Made by a program: the position numbers and the translations under genes. 34,260 bases of DNA from positions 1 through 34,260 of the forward strand of contig NZ_RHNZ01000025.1 of assembly GCF_003946395.1 (NCBI RefSeq). The letters are read 5' to 3'. The notes beneath the pieces are model-generated. The model was not told where the DNA came from, ran no database searches, and saw only the letters and a program-made list of their open reading frames with translations. Source of the DNA: Levilactobacillus fuyuanensis. Lineage in GTDB: Bacteria; Bacillota; Bacilli; Lactobacillales; Lactobacillaceae. Of this stretch, positions 14,621 through 22,414 are shown in pieces; the first letter of the stretch is position 1, and every line of letters starts with the position of its first letter.

Positions 14621-17260
14621 CACGCGGCGTTGAAAGAACTTAACGATTTCCACAATGACAATCATCATAAACGAGGCTCCCAGGACGATGGCCCATTGGA
14701 ACAGATCCAAGTGAGCGACGTGGAACATACCATTTAAGCCCGGAACCAGGATCGTCATGGCTAATAACGCGAAGGCAATCACGATGGCCCAGTTGAAGAA
14801 TTTATTCCGGAACAGGCCGACCGTGAAGATTGAGCCGCGAATCGACTTGGAGTTAAACGCGTGGAATAGTTGAATCAGGCCTAACGTAGCGAAGGCCATG
14901 GTCAGAGCATCGGCATGAGCCAGGTTAGTGGCGGCGTGAACTGGATAGGTAATCGCCATCCAGTAAACAAACAGCGTGATGGCTCCCTCCAGCAGTCCCT
15001 GGTAAAGGATACCGCCCAGCACCCCACCGGAGAAGAAGTTAGACTTCCGGCCACGTGGCGGTTGCTTCATAATGTTACGTTCCATCGGTTCGACCCCCAG
15101 CGCAATCGCTGGCAGGGTGTCGGTCACCAGGTTGATCCAGAGAATGTGGACCGGTGCCAGAATTTGCCAGCCCAACATGGTCATCATGAACAGTGTCAGG
15201 ACTTCACCCAGGTTGGCGGACAGCAGGTACTGAATGGCCTTTTGAATGTTAGCAAAGACTTTCCGTCCTTCCTCAACGGCCACGACAATCGTGGAAAAGT
15301 TATCATCGGCCAAGACCATATCGCTGGCCCCCTTGGAAACCTCGGTCCCGGTGATGCCCATCCCAATCCCGATATCGGCAGCCTTCAGTGCGGGGGCATC
15401 GTTGACCCCATCACCGGTCATGGCGACGACCTTACCGTGCCGCTGCCAAGCTGTCACGATCCGCACCTTATGCTCCGGCGCGACCCGCGCGTACACCGCA
15501 TAATCCTTGACCTTGTTGGCAAAGGTAGTGTCGTCCATGGCGTCCAGCTCGGCACCGGTAATCACGGCATCGGTCTCGCCCGCTTCGATGATGCCCAAAC
15601 GCGTGGCAATGGCGGCCGCCGTATCCCGGTGGTCCCCCGTGATCATCAGGGGACGAATCCCAGCCGATTTGGCGTCGGCCACGGCCTGTTCAACCTCTGG
15701 CCGTTCGGGGTCGATCATCCCCACCATTCCGGCAAAGACCAGGTCGTTTTCAACGTTAGCACTGGTCATATTCGTTGGCACTGCGTCGACGATTCGGTAG
15801 GCAAAGGCCAGAACTCGTAAGGCCTGCGTAGCCATCTCATGATTAGTCGTCAGGATGGCCTCGCGGTCGACAGCCGTCAACGATGCCGCCTGACCCTGCT
15901 TAGCCACCTGTGTCACCCGTTTCAGCAGTTCATCCGGCGCCCCTTTAACGGCGATCAAGAACCGTTTATCGGGTAAAGGATGAACGGTCGACATTAACTT
16001 CCGCTCGGAATCGAAGGGAATCTCCGCCACCCGTGGTCGGTCGGCTAGGATTTGATCAACGGGATAGTCACGGTCCATTTGGTATTGGACCAACGCGGTT
16101 TCGGTAGGATCACCGGCCAAACCTTCATCAGTGATTTTCGTATCGTTGCTGAGAATCATGGTTTGAGCCAACAGATTGTCTCGGTCAAAGTTCAGGCTGT
16201 GAGCGTCGACCAGCTTTAAATCCTGATAAACTTTTTCAACGGTCATCTTGTTTTGCGTCAGTGTCCCGGTCTTATCGGAAGCAATGATATCGGTACTTCC
16301 CAGCGTCTCCACGGCCGGTAGCTTCCGCACAATGGCGTGGCGCTTGGCCATTCGCTGGGTACCCAAGGCCAGCGTAATTGTGACGATGGCTGGCAACCCT
16401 TCTGGAATTGCTGCAACGGCTAAGGAAATCGCCGTTAGTAGCATGTCAATCAGGCTCTCGGCCTGCCGCCACATTCCCATGGCAAAGACAATGGCCGCAA
16501 TCACTAAGATCAGAATCGTCAGGGATTTCCCAAGCTGCGTCAGGTTGGCCTGTAACGGCGTAGTCGTCTCGTCGGCGGCTTCAATCATGCCGGCAATCCG
16601 ACCGACTTCCGTTTGCATCCCGGTGGCGACCACGACCCCGGTGGCTCGACCGTACGTGACGTTACTATTCATAAACGCCATGTTAGCGCGGTCCCCGATG
16701 GGCAAGTCATCGCCCGTCAAGATGCCATCGCGCTTCTCAACCGGCACAGATTCCCCGGTCAGCGCGGACTCCTCAACCTTGAGTGAGCCCACCTCGACCA
16801 ACCGCAGATCGGCGGGAATGATGTCGCCGGCTTCCAGCAACACAATGTCCCCAACCACCAATTCATCACTCTTGACGGTCGTAACGACGTTGCCCCGGCG
16901 CACGGTGGCATTGGGGGCCGACATCTCCTTTAAGGCGTTGATGGCTTCTTCGGCCTTAGCCTCTTGAAAGACTCCGAAGACGGCGTTTAGCACGACCACA
17001 ACCAGGATAATCACGGCATCGACGACTTCACCGGTCAGACCGGCGATCAGGGCCGCCACCATCAGGACAATGATCATAAAATCCTTGAACTGTGCGATGA
17101 ACTTCTGCAAGAGCGATGTGGTCTTCTGCTGATTCAAGGCGTTCTTGCCATTCTGCGCCAGTCGCTCCTGCGCGGTCTGCGCGCTGAGGCCTTGCGCATC
17201 AGTCTGTAGCGACTGGTAAATAGTGGACACGGGTTGCTGGTAAATTGGGGCTTTTGCCAT
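14612..17260 (-). CDS. P-type Ca2+/Mn2+-transporting ATPase (PacL/PMR1/SERCA-like)
   Basis: P2-type cation pump of 882 residues. Visible marks are the N-terminal cation-ATPase domain, LTGES at 167-171 in the actuator, AAIPEGLPA (283-291) in membrane helix 4, the phosphorylation site SDKTGTLT with Asp329, MTGDGVNDAPALK, and INLVTDTLPAIALG in helix 6. There are about ten membrane helices and no N-terminal metal-binding domain. Related enzymes in Lactococcus and Streptococcus export Mn2+/Ca2+ and are controlled by a yybP-ykoY manganese riboswitch. A matching leader lies upstream here, which makes Mn2+ or Ca2+ the most likely substrate. The ribosome binding site is AGGAGG. Confidence 0.92.
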   Translation of the reverse strand: MAKAPIYQQPVSTIYQSLQTDAQGLSAQTAQERLAQNGKNALNQQKTTSLLQKFIAQFKDFMIIVLMVAALIAGLTGEVVDAVIILVVVVLNAVFGVFQEAKAEEAINALKEMSAPNATVRRGNVVTTVKSDELVVGDIVLLEAGDIIPADLRLVEVGSLKVEESALTGESVPVEKRDGILTGDDLPIGDRANMAFMNSNVTYGRATGVVVATGMQTEVGRIAGMIEAADETTTPLQANLTQLGKSLTILILVIAAIVFAMGMWRQAESLIDMLLTAISLAVAAIPEGLPAIVTITLALGTQRMAKRHAIVRKLPAVETLGSTDIIASDKTGTLTQNKMTVEKVYQDLKLVDAHSLNFDRDNLLAQTMILSNDTKITDEGLAGDPTETALVQYQMDRDYPVDQILADRPRVAEIPFDSERKLMSTVHPLPDKRFLIAVKGAPDELLKRVTQVAKQGQAASLTAVDREAILTTNHEMATQALRVLAFAYRIVDAVPTNMTSANVENDLVFAGMVGMIDPERPEVEQAVADAKSAGIRPLMITGDHRDTAAAIATRLGIIEAGETDAVITGAELDAMDDTTFANKVKDYAVYARVAPEHKVRIVTAWQRHGKVVAMTGDGVNDAPALKAADIGIGMGITGTEVSKGASDMVLADDNFSTIVVAVEEGRKVFANIQKAIQYLLSANLGEVLTLFMMTMLGWQILAPVHILWINLVTDTLPAIALGVEPMERNIMKQPPRGRKSNFFSGGVLGGILYQGLLEGAITLFVYWMAITYPVHAATNLAHADALTMAFATLGLIQLFHAFNSKSIRGSIFTVGLFRNKFFNWAIVIAFALLAMTILVPGLNGMFHVAHLDLFQWAIVLGASFMMIVIVEIVKFFQRRVVK

Positions 17261-17341
17261 TTTCCATTTCCTCCTATGGTGTGCGCCGACCTCACCTGAT
17301 TAACCCGCGATAATGATTAACAGTCACCATTAAATGAGGTT

Positions 17342-17470
17342 AAAAAAATGAGGCCTACGCATGCACACAAAAATTTGTGAACACACATAAGTCTCACTAT
17401 TTAAGACAATACCGGATTGGCTTCTTGCTGACGATATTGCCGCAGAGTTTCCTGCTAGTTACTCCCTTAT
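17342..17470 (-). promoter_or_regulatory. Candidate yybP-ykoY (Mn2+) riboswitch with terminator
   Basis: On the minus strand the leader begins AAGGGAGTAAC, like the GGGGAGTAG that opens this class. It continues with a GCAG/CTGC hairpin, a stem CAATATCGTCAGC...GGTATTG containing the characteristic AUCGUCA, and then AGTGAGACTT. Next comes a long hairpin (TGAGACTTATG with CATGCGTAGGCCTCA, several G-U pairs) followed by TTTTTTT at 17342-17348, an intrinsic terminator. The 5' arm of the terminator overlaps the GTGAGACTT segment, so ligand binding could prevent termination. The location ahead of a Ca/Mn P-type ATPase supports the call. Confidence 0.7.
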
Positions 17471-17486
17471 GAATTGCTTTAGAGAT

Positions 17487-17515
17487 AGTATACCGGATAA
17501 ACCTCCCGGCGTCTA
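17487..17515 (-). promoter_or_regulatory. Promoter of the P-type ATPase leader
   Basis: TAGACG (17510-17515) and TATACT (17487-17492) on the minus strand, 17-bp spacer. It would start transcription just ahead of the riboswitch. Confidence 0.6.
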
Positions 17516-17564
17516 CTCTTTTGCAAGTTTCAAATTGAAAGCACCGCTAGCTGAAAATTCAAGG

Positions 17565-19028
17565 CTATTTCCGGCGTTTCTTCTTACTCTTAAGGCGCTT
17601 CTTTTTGTTTTTCTTCATCTGACGGGACATCCGGTTCATGGCCATCTTCTGCATGCGGCCCATACCGGCGCCACCGCCCATGCCACCCATACCAGAGCCG
17701 CCCATCATTTGTTCCATCCCAGACATGTTCCCCTTGGAAACTTGGTTCATCATTTTCTTCATCTGGTTGAACTGCTTGATCATTCGGTTCACTTCGTGGA
17801 TGGGGCGACCGGAACCAGCGGCAATCCGCCGGCGACGGGAAGGATTCAAGAGATCGGGATTGGTCCGTTCTTGTGGCGTCATGGAGTACACGACGGCCTT
17901 CAAATGTTCCATATCCTTAGGGTCCATCTGCGCATTCTTCAGTGCAGGGTTGTTGGCCATCCCCGGAATCATCTTCATGATTTCATCCATGGGTCCCATC
18001 TTTTGAATCTGGCCAATCTGATCCAAGAAGTCGTTGAAATCAAACGAATTTTCCTGAATCTTTTCGGTCAGTTCTTGGGCTTGCTTTTCATCGTATTCCT
18101 TCTGGGTCTTTTCAATCAGGGAAAGCATGTCCCCCATACCCAGAATACGAGATGCCATCCGGTCTGGATGGAAGACGTCCAGATCAGACATCTTTTCACC
18201 TTGACCAATGAACTTGATTGGCTTGCCGGTCACGGCCCGAATAGACAGTGCAGCCCCACCACGGGTATCGCCATCTAACTTGGTCAGCACGACCCCGGTG
18301 ACGTCCAACTTGTCGTTGAACCCTTCGGCGGTGGCCACGGCGTTTTGCCCAGTCATGGCATCAACCGTCAGTAAGATTTCGTCGGGGTGAGCTAAGGCCT
18401 TGATCTTGGCCAATTCATCCATCAATTGCTCGTCAATCTGTAAACGACCGGCGGTATCGATGATGATGTAGTCGTTGTGGTCCGCTTCAGCTTGGGCTAA
18501 CCCTTGCCGCACGATTTCCACGGGGTCCACGTCGGTTCCCAATTGGAAGACAGGAACATCGATGCCTTGGGCGACCTGCACCAACTGCTCGATGGCGGCT
18601 GGCCGGTAAATATCTCCGGCAATCATCAGTGGACGGGCGTTTTCTTCTTCCTTCAACTTCCGGGCTAATTTCCCGGCAGTCGTCGTTTTCCCGGCCCCTT
18701 GAAGCCCAACCATCATGATGATCGTTGGGATCTTGTCGGATTTGTTCAGGGGAACGGCTTCTTCCCCCATGGTCTTCGTTAACTCTTCGTCAACGATTTT
18801 GACGATCTGTTGGGCAGGGTTCAACCCTTCCAGTACATCGGCACCCATTGCCCGGTCACGGACCTGCTTCACGAAGTCCTTGACCACGGTAAAGTTAACG
18901 TCGGCTTCCAGTAATGCTAGCCGAATCTCACGCATCGTTTCGCGCAGATCACTTTCGGAGACTTTCCCCTTCCCGCGAAGTTTGCGCATTGCGTTTTGCA
19001 GTCGTTCAGTTAATCCTTCAAACGCCAT
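17565..19028 (-). CDS. ffh: Signal recognition particle protein Ffh (SRP54)
   Basis: SRP GTPase that binds signal peptides and 4.5S/SRP RNA and delivers ribosomes to FtsY. N domain, then G domain with GLQGAGKTTTAGKLA, DTAGRLQ and TKLDGDTRGGA, then a methionine-rich M domain. The C-terminal end is longer than in Bacillus: a Gly/Met segment (MMGGSGMGGMGGG) and a Lys/Arg-rich tail, about 487 residues in all. The open frame reaches a GTG at 19040, but the ATG at 19028 lies eight bases after AGGTGG and gives the normal N-terminus MAFEGLTERLQ. It is co-transcribed with ylxM, twenty bases upstream. Confidence 0.96.
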   Translation of the reverse strand: MAFEGLTERLQNAMRKLRGKGKVSESDLRETMREIRLALLEADVNFTVVKDFVKQVRDRAMGADVLEGLNPAQQIVKIVDEELTKTMGEEAVPLNKSDKIPTIIMMVGLQGAGKTTTAGKLARKLKEEENARPLMIAGDIYRPAAIEQLVQVAQGIDVPVFQLGTDVDPVEIVRQGLAQAEADHNDYIIIDTAGRLQIDEQLMDELAKIKALAHPDEILLTVDAMTGQNAVATAEGFNDKLDVTGVVLTKLDGDTRGGAALSIRAVTGKPIKFIGQGEKMSDLDVFHPDRMASRILGMGDMLSLIEKTQKEYDEKQAQELTEKIQENSFDFNDFLDQIGQIQKMGPMDEIMKMIPGMANNPALKNAQMDPKDMEHLKAVVYSMTPQERTNPDLLNPSRRRRIAAGSGRPIHEVNRMIKQFNQMKKMMNQVSKGNMSGMEQMMGGSGMGGMGGGAGMGRMQKMAMNRMSRQMKKNKKKRLKSKKKRRK

Positions 19029-19047
19029 TCGTATTGCCACCTAACTT

Positions 19048-19389
19048 TCATTGTTCTTCTAGATTTTCAAGTCCCGCGACCAACCGGTTGAGTTTGGCAT
19101 CCTTGGGGTAATTATCCGCCACGTATGCCTGAATCTCATCGGCCTGTTCGTTGCGAGCCGTAAATTCTTGATAAAGATGAAGCTTACCCTCGTAATCTTC
19201 GAGGATCTTTTCCGTCCGCCGCAGGTTGTCATAGACCGCCTGTCGACTCACGTTGAATTCCTCGGCAATTTCACCCAGGGAGTAGTCGTCGCCGTAATAC
19301 AGTTGCATATAGTTATTCTGCTTTGCGGTCAACAACGGCTGGTAGAACGCAAATAAGGAATTAATGCGATAATTTTTTTCAATTTCCAT
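19048..19389 (-). CDS. ylxM: YlxM/p13-like SRP-associated DNA-binding protein
   Basis: Protein of 113 residues with a sigma-70 region 4-like helix-turn-helix ([30 protein letters not shown]) and a C-terminal coiled helix. Members are always linked to ffh; in streptococci YlxM associates with SRP and modulates its GTPase activity. The ribosome binding site is GGGAGG seven bases before the ATG. Confidence 0.94.
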   Translation of the reverse strand: MEIEKNYRINSLFAFYQPLLTAKQNNYMQLYYGDDYSLGEIAEEFNVSRQAVYDNLRRTEKILEDYEGKLHLYQEFTARNEQADEIQAYVADNYPKDAKLNRLVAGLENLEEQ

Positions 19390-19524
19390 GATTGGTCCTC
19401 CCAGATAGTTACGCCGCGCTTACTGGATCATCACCATCCCCGACCGCCGTTGCCGGTCTGCCGGGAATGCTTCCCCTATTTGGAAAGTGTGACGGGACCC
19501 ATCCACGCACTTACACACTCTACT

Positions 19525-19553
19525 AGAGTACCGATTTTTAACGGTTTCGTCAA
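19525..19553 (-). promoter_or_regulatory. Promoter of ylxM-ffh
   Basis: TTGACG (19548-19553) and TACTCT (19525-19530) on the minus strand with a 17-bp spacer. The resulting leader of about 130 nt is GC-rich and contains GACCG/CGGTC and other short hairpins (19400-19500) that I do not recognise. Confidence 0.6.
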
Positions 19554-19678
19554 TTTTTTTCGCGTTCTTTAACGACGAAATATTCTGCCGGTTTATTAGT
19601 GAGATTGGGGAAGAAGTATCAAAACGGACTTCGCGCGCTTTTTCAGCTGGGCGGGTGTTTATTATAAGAAAAAGCAGA

Positions 19679-19705
19679 TTGACATCTATATCATGATTTT
19701 ATAAT
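19679..19705 (+). promoter_or_regulatory. Consensus-like promoter with no gene behind it
   Basis: TTGACA (19679-19684) and TATAAT (19700-19705), both perfect consensus hexamers, on the plus strand with a 15-bp spacer, shorter than the optimal 17. No ORF follows. A hairpin at 19808-19843 could end a transcript of roughly 130 nt. The remainder of 19554-19895 shows no gene. Confidence 0.45.
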
Positions 19706-19807
19706 TGAGATTTAACTGAATTGGGCAGACAAGAGTGATCGTCTTACAATACAAACTCAAGGTCCAAGAGAATGCACAATTTTTAGTGCTATACCCTACT
19801 GTAATTC

Positions 19808-19843
19808 AAAAAAACTCTGTAAAACTGATTTAGTTTTACAGGG
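19808..19843 (-). terminator. Terminator of the secreted-protein gene
   Basis: On the minus strand CCTGTAAAACT, short loop, AGTTTTACAGAG and then TTTTTTT. It is about 50 nt past the stop codon. On the plus strand the same stem is followed by CTAATTTTAG, so it may work weakly in both directions. Confidence 0.85.
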
Positions 19844-19895
19844 CTAATTTTAGTATATTTATCTTTTTAAATTTTATTTTGCAATAGACTCTGAT

Positions 19896-20666
19896 CTACT
19901 TAGCAGGTTCTAGGTAGATATAAGCATCTCCACGATTGGCACCTTCGTCACCCCAGCCATTGTGGATGTCAATGCCAATGTGCCAGCCGGCATACTTGGC
20001 GCGAACCGTTGCTGGATAACCAGCAACATTCAACAGTGATTTATAGGCTTGGAAGTAGAAGGGTTGGTCATCAGACTTGGGATTCCGTAAATGAATCAAC
20101 GTCTGGTTGGCACCAACGTAGTCACCATCGACAGCATCAACTGGGTAAGCGGCGGAATTAGCTTCCCTGTTCAGCGATGCATCTGAGATGGTTCCTGGGA
20201 ACAATTGCTTTAAGGCCGCCTTGAACTGGTCTTCATTCTTGCTTCCCAATTTCCCCTGCGGTTCAGAAACAGTTGCGGTCTGAGAGGTCGTCGCTCCGGT
20301 TGCAGCAACCGGTTTTAGATACCCCCGCCAGATCCAGCCTTGTAAGGTTCCGTCCGCACTTTTAACGTGATAATAAATGGCGTTGTGCCCTTTATACTTT
20401 TTATACAATTTTTCATGGGCATCGGTGTACCAAGTAACAGTTGGGGTAACGTCATTATTACTGTAACGAATACCCAGGTGCCTGGAGTAACGGGCCCCCG
20501 TAGTTGCTGTAAACGCATGTTGCTTCATACTCTTACGCCAAACTAGCCGCACCGACTTCGACCGTGAACCAGAATACTGGCTATTCGCAGAAGCAGTCAC
20601 ATGTGACATTCCTAAAATGCCTACACCGACCCCGATAACCATAATGCCTTGTATAACCTTTTTCAT
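19896..20666 (-). CDS. Secreted protein of unknown function with an SH3/GW-like N-terminal module
   Basis: Protein of 256 residues with a clear Sec signal peptide: MKK, a hydrophobic core to about residue 22, and a predicted cleavage ASA|N after residue 27. Residues 40-120 (SVRLVWRKSMKQHAF...YYHVKSADGTLQGWIWRGYLKPV) resemble the GW/SH3-like cell-wall modules common in extracellular proteins of lactobacilli. A Thr/Ala linker leads to an unidentified C-terminal domain of about 120 residues ending AGWHIGIDIHNGWGDEG...GDAYIYLEPAK. There is no LPXTG anchor. It sits alone between the ftsY and ylxM-ffh transcription units, with its own terminator and a GGGAGG ribosome binding site. Confidence 0.7.
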   Translation of the reverse strand: MKKVIQGIMVIGVGVGILGMSHVTASANSQYSGSRSKSVRLVWRKSMKQHAFTATTGARYSRHLGIRYSNNDVTPTVTWYTDAHEKLYKKYKGHNAIYYHVKSADGTLQGWIWRGYLKPVAATGATTSQTATVSEPQGKLGSKNEDQFKAALKQLFPGTISDASLNREANSAAYPVDAVDGDYVGANQTLIHLRNPKSDDQPFYFQAYKSLLNVAGYPATVRAKYAGWHIGIDIHNGWGDEGANRGDAYIYLEPAK

Positions 20667-20764
20667 GTAAATTCCTCCCGTTCAACCCCAGCCATGTTAA
20701 CTAAACAATACCTGAAGTCCTACTAACCATTTTAGTACAAAATTACTTTTTTACACATCTTAAA

Positions 20765-20816
20765 TAAAAAAGCTGAAAGACTCCCGACCATTACTCTAGT
20801 CGAGAGTCTTTCAGCT
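20765..20816 (-). terminator. Terminator of the ftsY transcription unit
   Basis: AGCTGAAAGACTC...GAC and GTC...GAGTCTTTCAGCT form a very strong stem. On the minus strand it is followed by TTTTTTATTT. It lies 93 nt after the ftsY stop. Confidence 0.93.
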
Positions 20817-20908
20817 ACATTTGTTGGTCTAAACAGACAAGCCCATCATCGATATAAATACCAACGGGTCAGACGATTCAGAACCGAAGGCATTAGCTAA
20901 TCGGCCCA

Positions 20909-22414
20909 CTATCTCTCCAACGCTTTAACATCGATCAGGCCCTTGAACAGGCCGTAAACGAACTCGTTCGGGTCGAATGGCCGCAAGTCTGAGATCTGTT
21001 CGCCCAACCCAATGAACTTCACGGGCACGTGGAGTTCATTGCGAATGGCCAACACGATTCCCCCACGGGCGGTCCCATCCAACTTGGTCAAAACGATTCC
21101 AGTCACATCGGTGGATTCCTTGAACAACTTGGCCTGCGTCAACGCATTCTGCCCAGTCGTCGCATCCAGCACCAACAAGACTTCGTGTGGTGCCGTTGGA
21201 ATTTCACGGGTAATGATCCGCTTCATCTTGGCCAACTCATTCATCAAGTTAACCTTGTTCTGCAAACGCCCAGCCGTGTCCACGAAGAGAATATCGTAAT
21301 CCTCTTCCTTCGCCTTACGCACGGCATCGAAGACAACGGCGGCAGGGTCCGACTGAGGCTTCCCCGTCACGATGTCAACGTCCGCCCGTTTGGCCCAGAC
21401 GTCGAGTTGCTCTGTGGCTCCGGCTCTAAAGGTATCGGCCGCAGCCAACAACACCTTCTTGCCGGCCTGGTGATAGCGGTTGGCCATCTTCCCAATGGTC
21501 GTGGTCTTCCCAACCCCGTTGACCCCGACAAAGAGGATCACGGTTGGACCTTCCTTAGCCATGTTCAGCGCAGTACTCTCGTCATTACCGGCCGCATCGT
21601 AAATCTCAACCAGCTTCTCGACCACCACGTTCTGCACATCGGCAGACTTCTTGGCGTTCTGGAGCTTAACCTCGTCGCGCAACTCATCGCTGAGCTTCAC
21701 GGCCATGTCAAAGCCAACATCGGCACCAATCAGCGTTTCCTCCAAGTCATCGAAGAAGCTCTCATCGACGTGGCGGAAGTTCGCCAGCAACGCGTTCAGC
21801 CGTTCGCCGAACGTGTGCCGGGTCTTTTCCAGGCCTTTGTCGTAGAGTTGTTCATCGCTAACCGGTTGATCGGCTGATTCAGCGGGCGTCGTACGCTCAG
21901 TTGTGGCTGGTTCAGTCGATGCTGGGGCATCAGACGTTACCGTCTCGGTGGCTGCCGGTTCAGTCGCAGCGCTCGCTACGGAATCTGGTTCAGCCGTTTC
22001 TTCTGCGGGTGTGGCTTCGGAGACGGGGGCCACTGCTGGCTCTGGCGTTGGTTCGGCCGGCGTTTCAGTTACCGCCGCCGTTGACTCAGACACAGCAGTT
22101 TCCGGAGTGTCCGTGGCTTCACTAGCCGCAGTATCAGAGGTCGGCACTGTCTCGCTCGCGCTTTCAGCATCACTCGTCGCTGATTCCTCAGCTGGCGTTG
22201 CCGTCGATGATGCTGGCGTCTCGGTTACAGCACTTGCCGAACTAGCGGCACTACTATCGACGGCACTGCTCGATTCAGCAGTTACCGCCTCACTGGTTGG
22301 TGTGGCAACAGCACTTGCTGGCGTTTCAGCACTGCTGGCTGGGGCTGATGATTCTGGTGCTTGGCTTTCCGGTTCCTTTTTGGCCCGGCGCCGAAAAATA
22401 TCAAATAATCCCAT
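20909..22414 (-). CDS. ftsY: Signal recognition particle receptor FtsY with a long low-complexity N-terminal region
   Basis: SRP receptor GTPase at the membrane. The NG domain is canonical: Walker A GVNGVGKTTTIGKMA (297-304), DTAGRLQNK (from 379) and TKLDGTARGG. Total length is 501 residues, against roughly 330 in Bacillus. The extra part is residues 15-185, made almost only of Ala, Ser, Thr, Glu, Pro, Val and Asp after a basic MGLFDIFRRRAKK start. Such acidic A-domains exist in E. coli FtsY, but this one is strikingly repetitive. Its ATG overlaps the smc stop by one base. It is the last gene of the rnc-smc-ftsY run. Confidence 0.95.
   Translation of the reverse strand: MGLFDIFRRRAKKEPESQAPESSAPASSAETPASAVATPTSEAVTAESSSAVDSSAASSASAVTETPASSTATPAEESATSDAESASETVPTSDTAASEATDTPETAVSESTAAVTETPAEPTPEPAVAPVSEATPAEETAEPDSVASAATEPAATETVTSDAPASTEPATTERTTPAESADQPVSDEQLYDKGLEKTRHTFGERLNALLANFRHVDESFFDDLEETLIGADVGFDMAVKLSDELRDEVKLQNAKKSADVQNVVVEKLVEIYDAAGNDESTALNMAKEGPTVILFVGVNGVGKTTTIGKMANRYHQAGKKVLLAAADTFRAGATEQLDVWAKRADVDIVTGKPQSDPAAVVFDAVRKAKEEDYDILFVDTAGRLQNKVNLMNELAKMKRIITREIPTAPHEVLLVLDATTGQNALTQAKLFKESTDVTGIVLTKLDGTARGGIVLAIRNELHVPVKFIGLGEQISDLRPFDPNEFVYGLFKGLIDVKALER

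Noticed and set aside
14915-16967. Several long plus-strand open frames (up to 301 residues)
   Set aside because: Antisense shadows of the P-type ATPase gene, whose motifs are complete; the shadow products match nothing and have odd composition.
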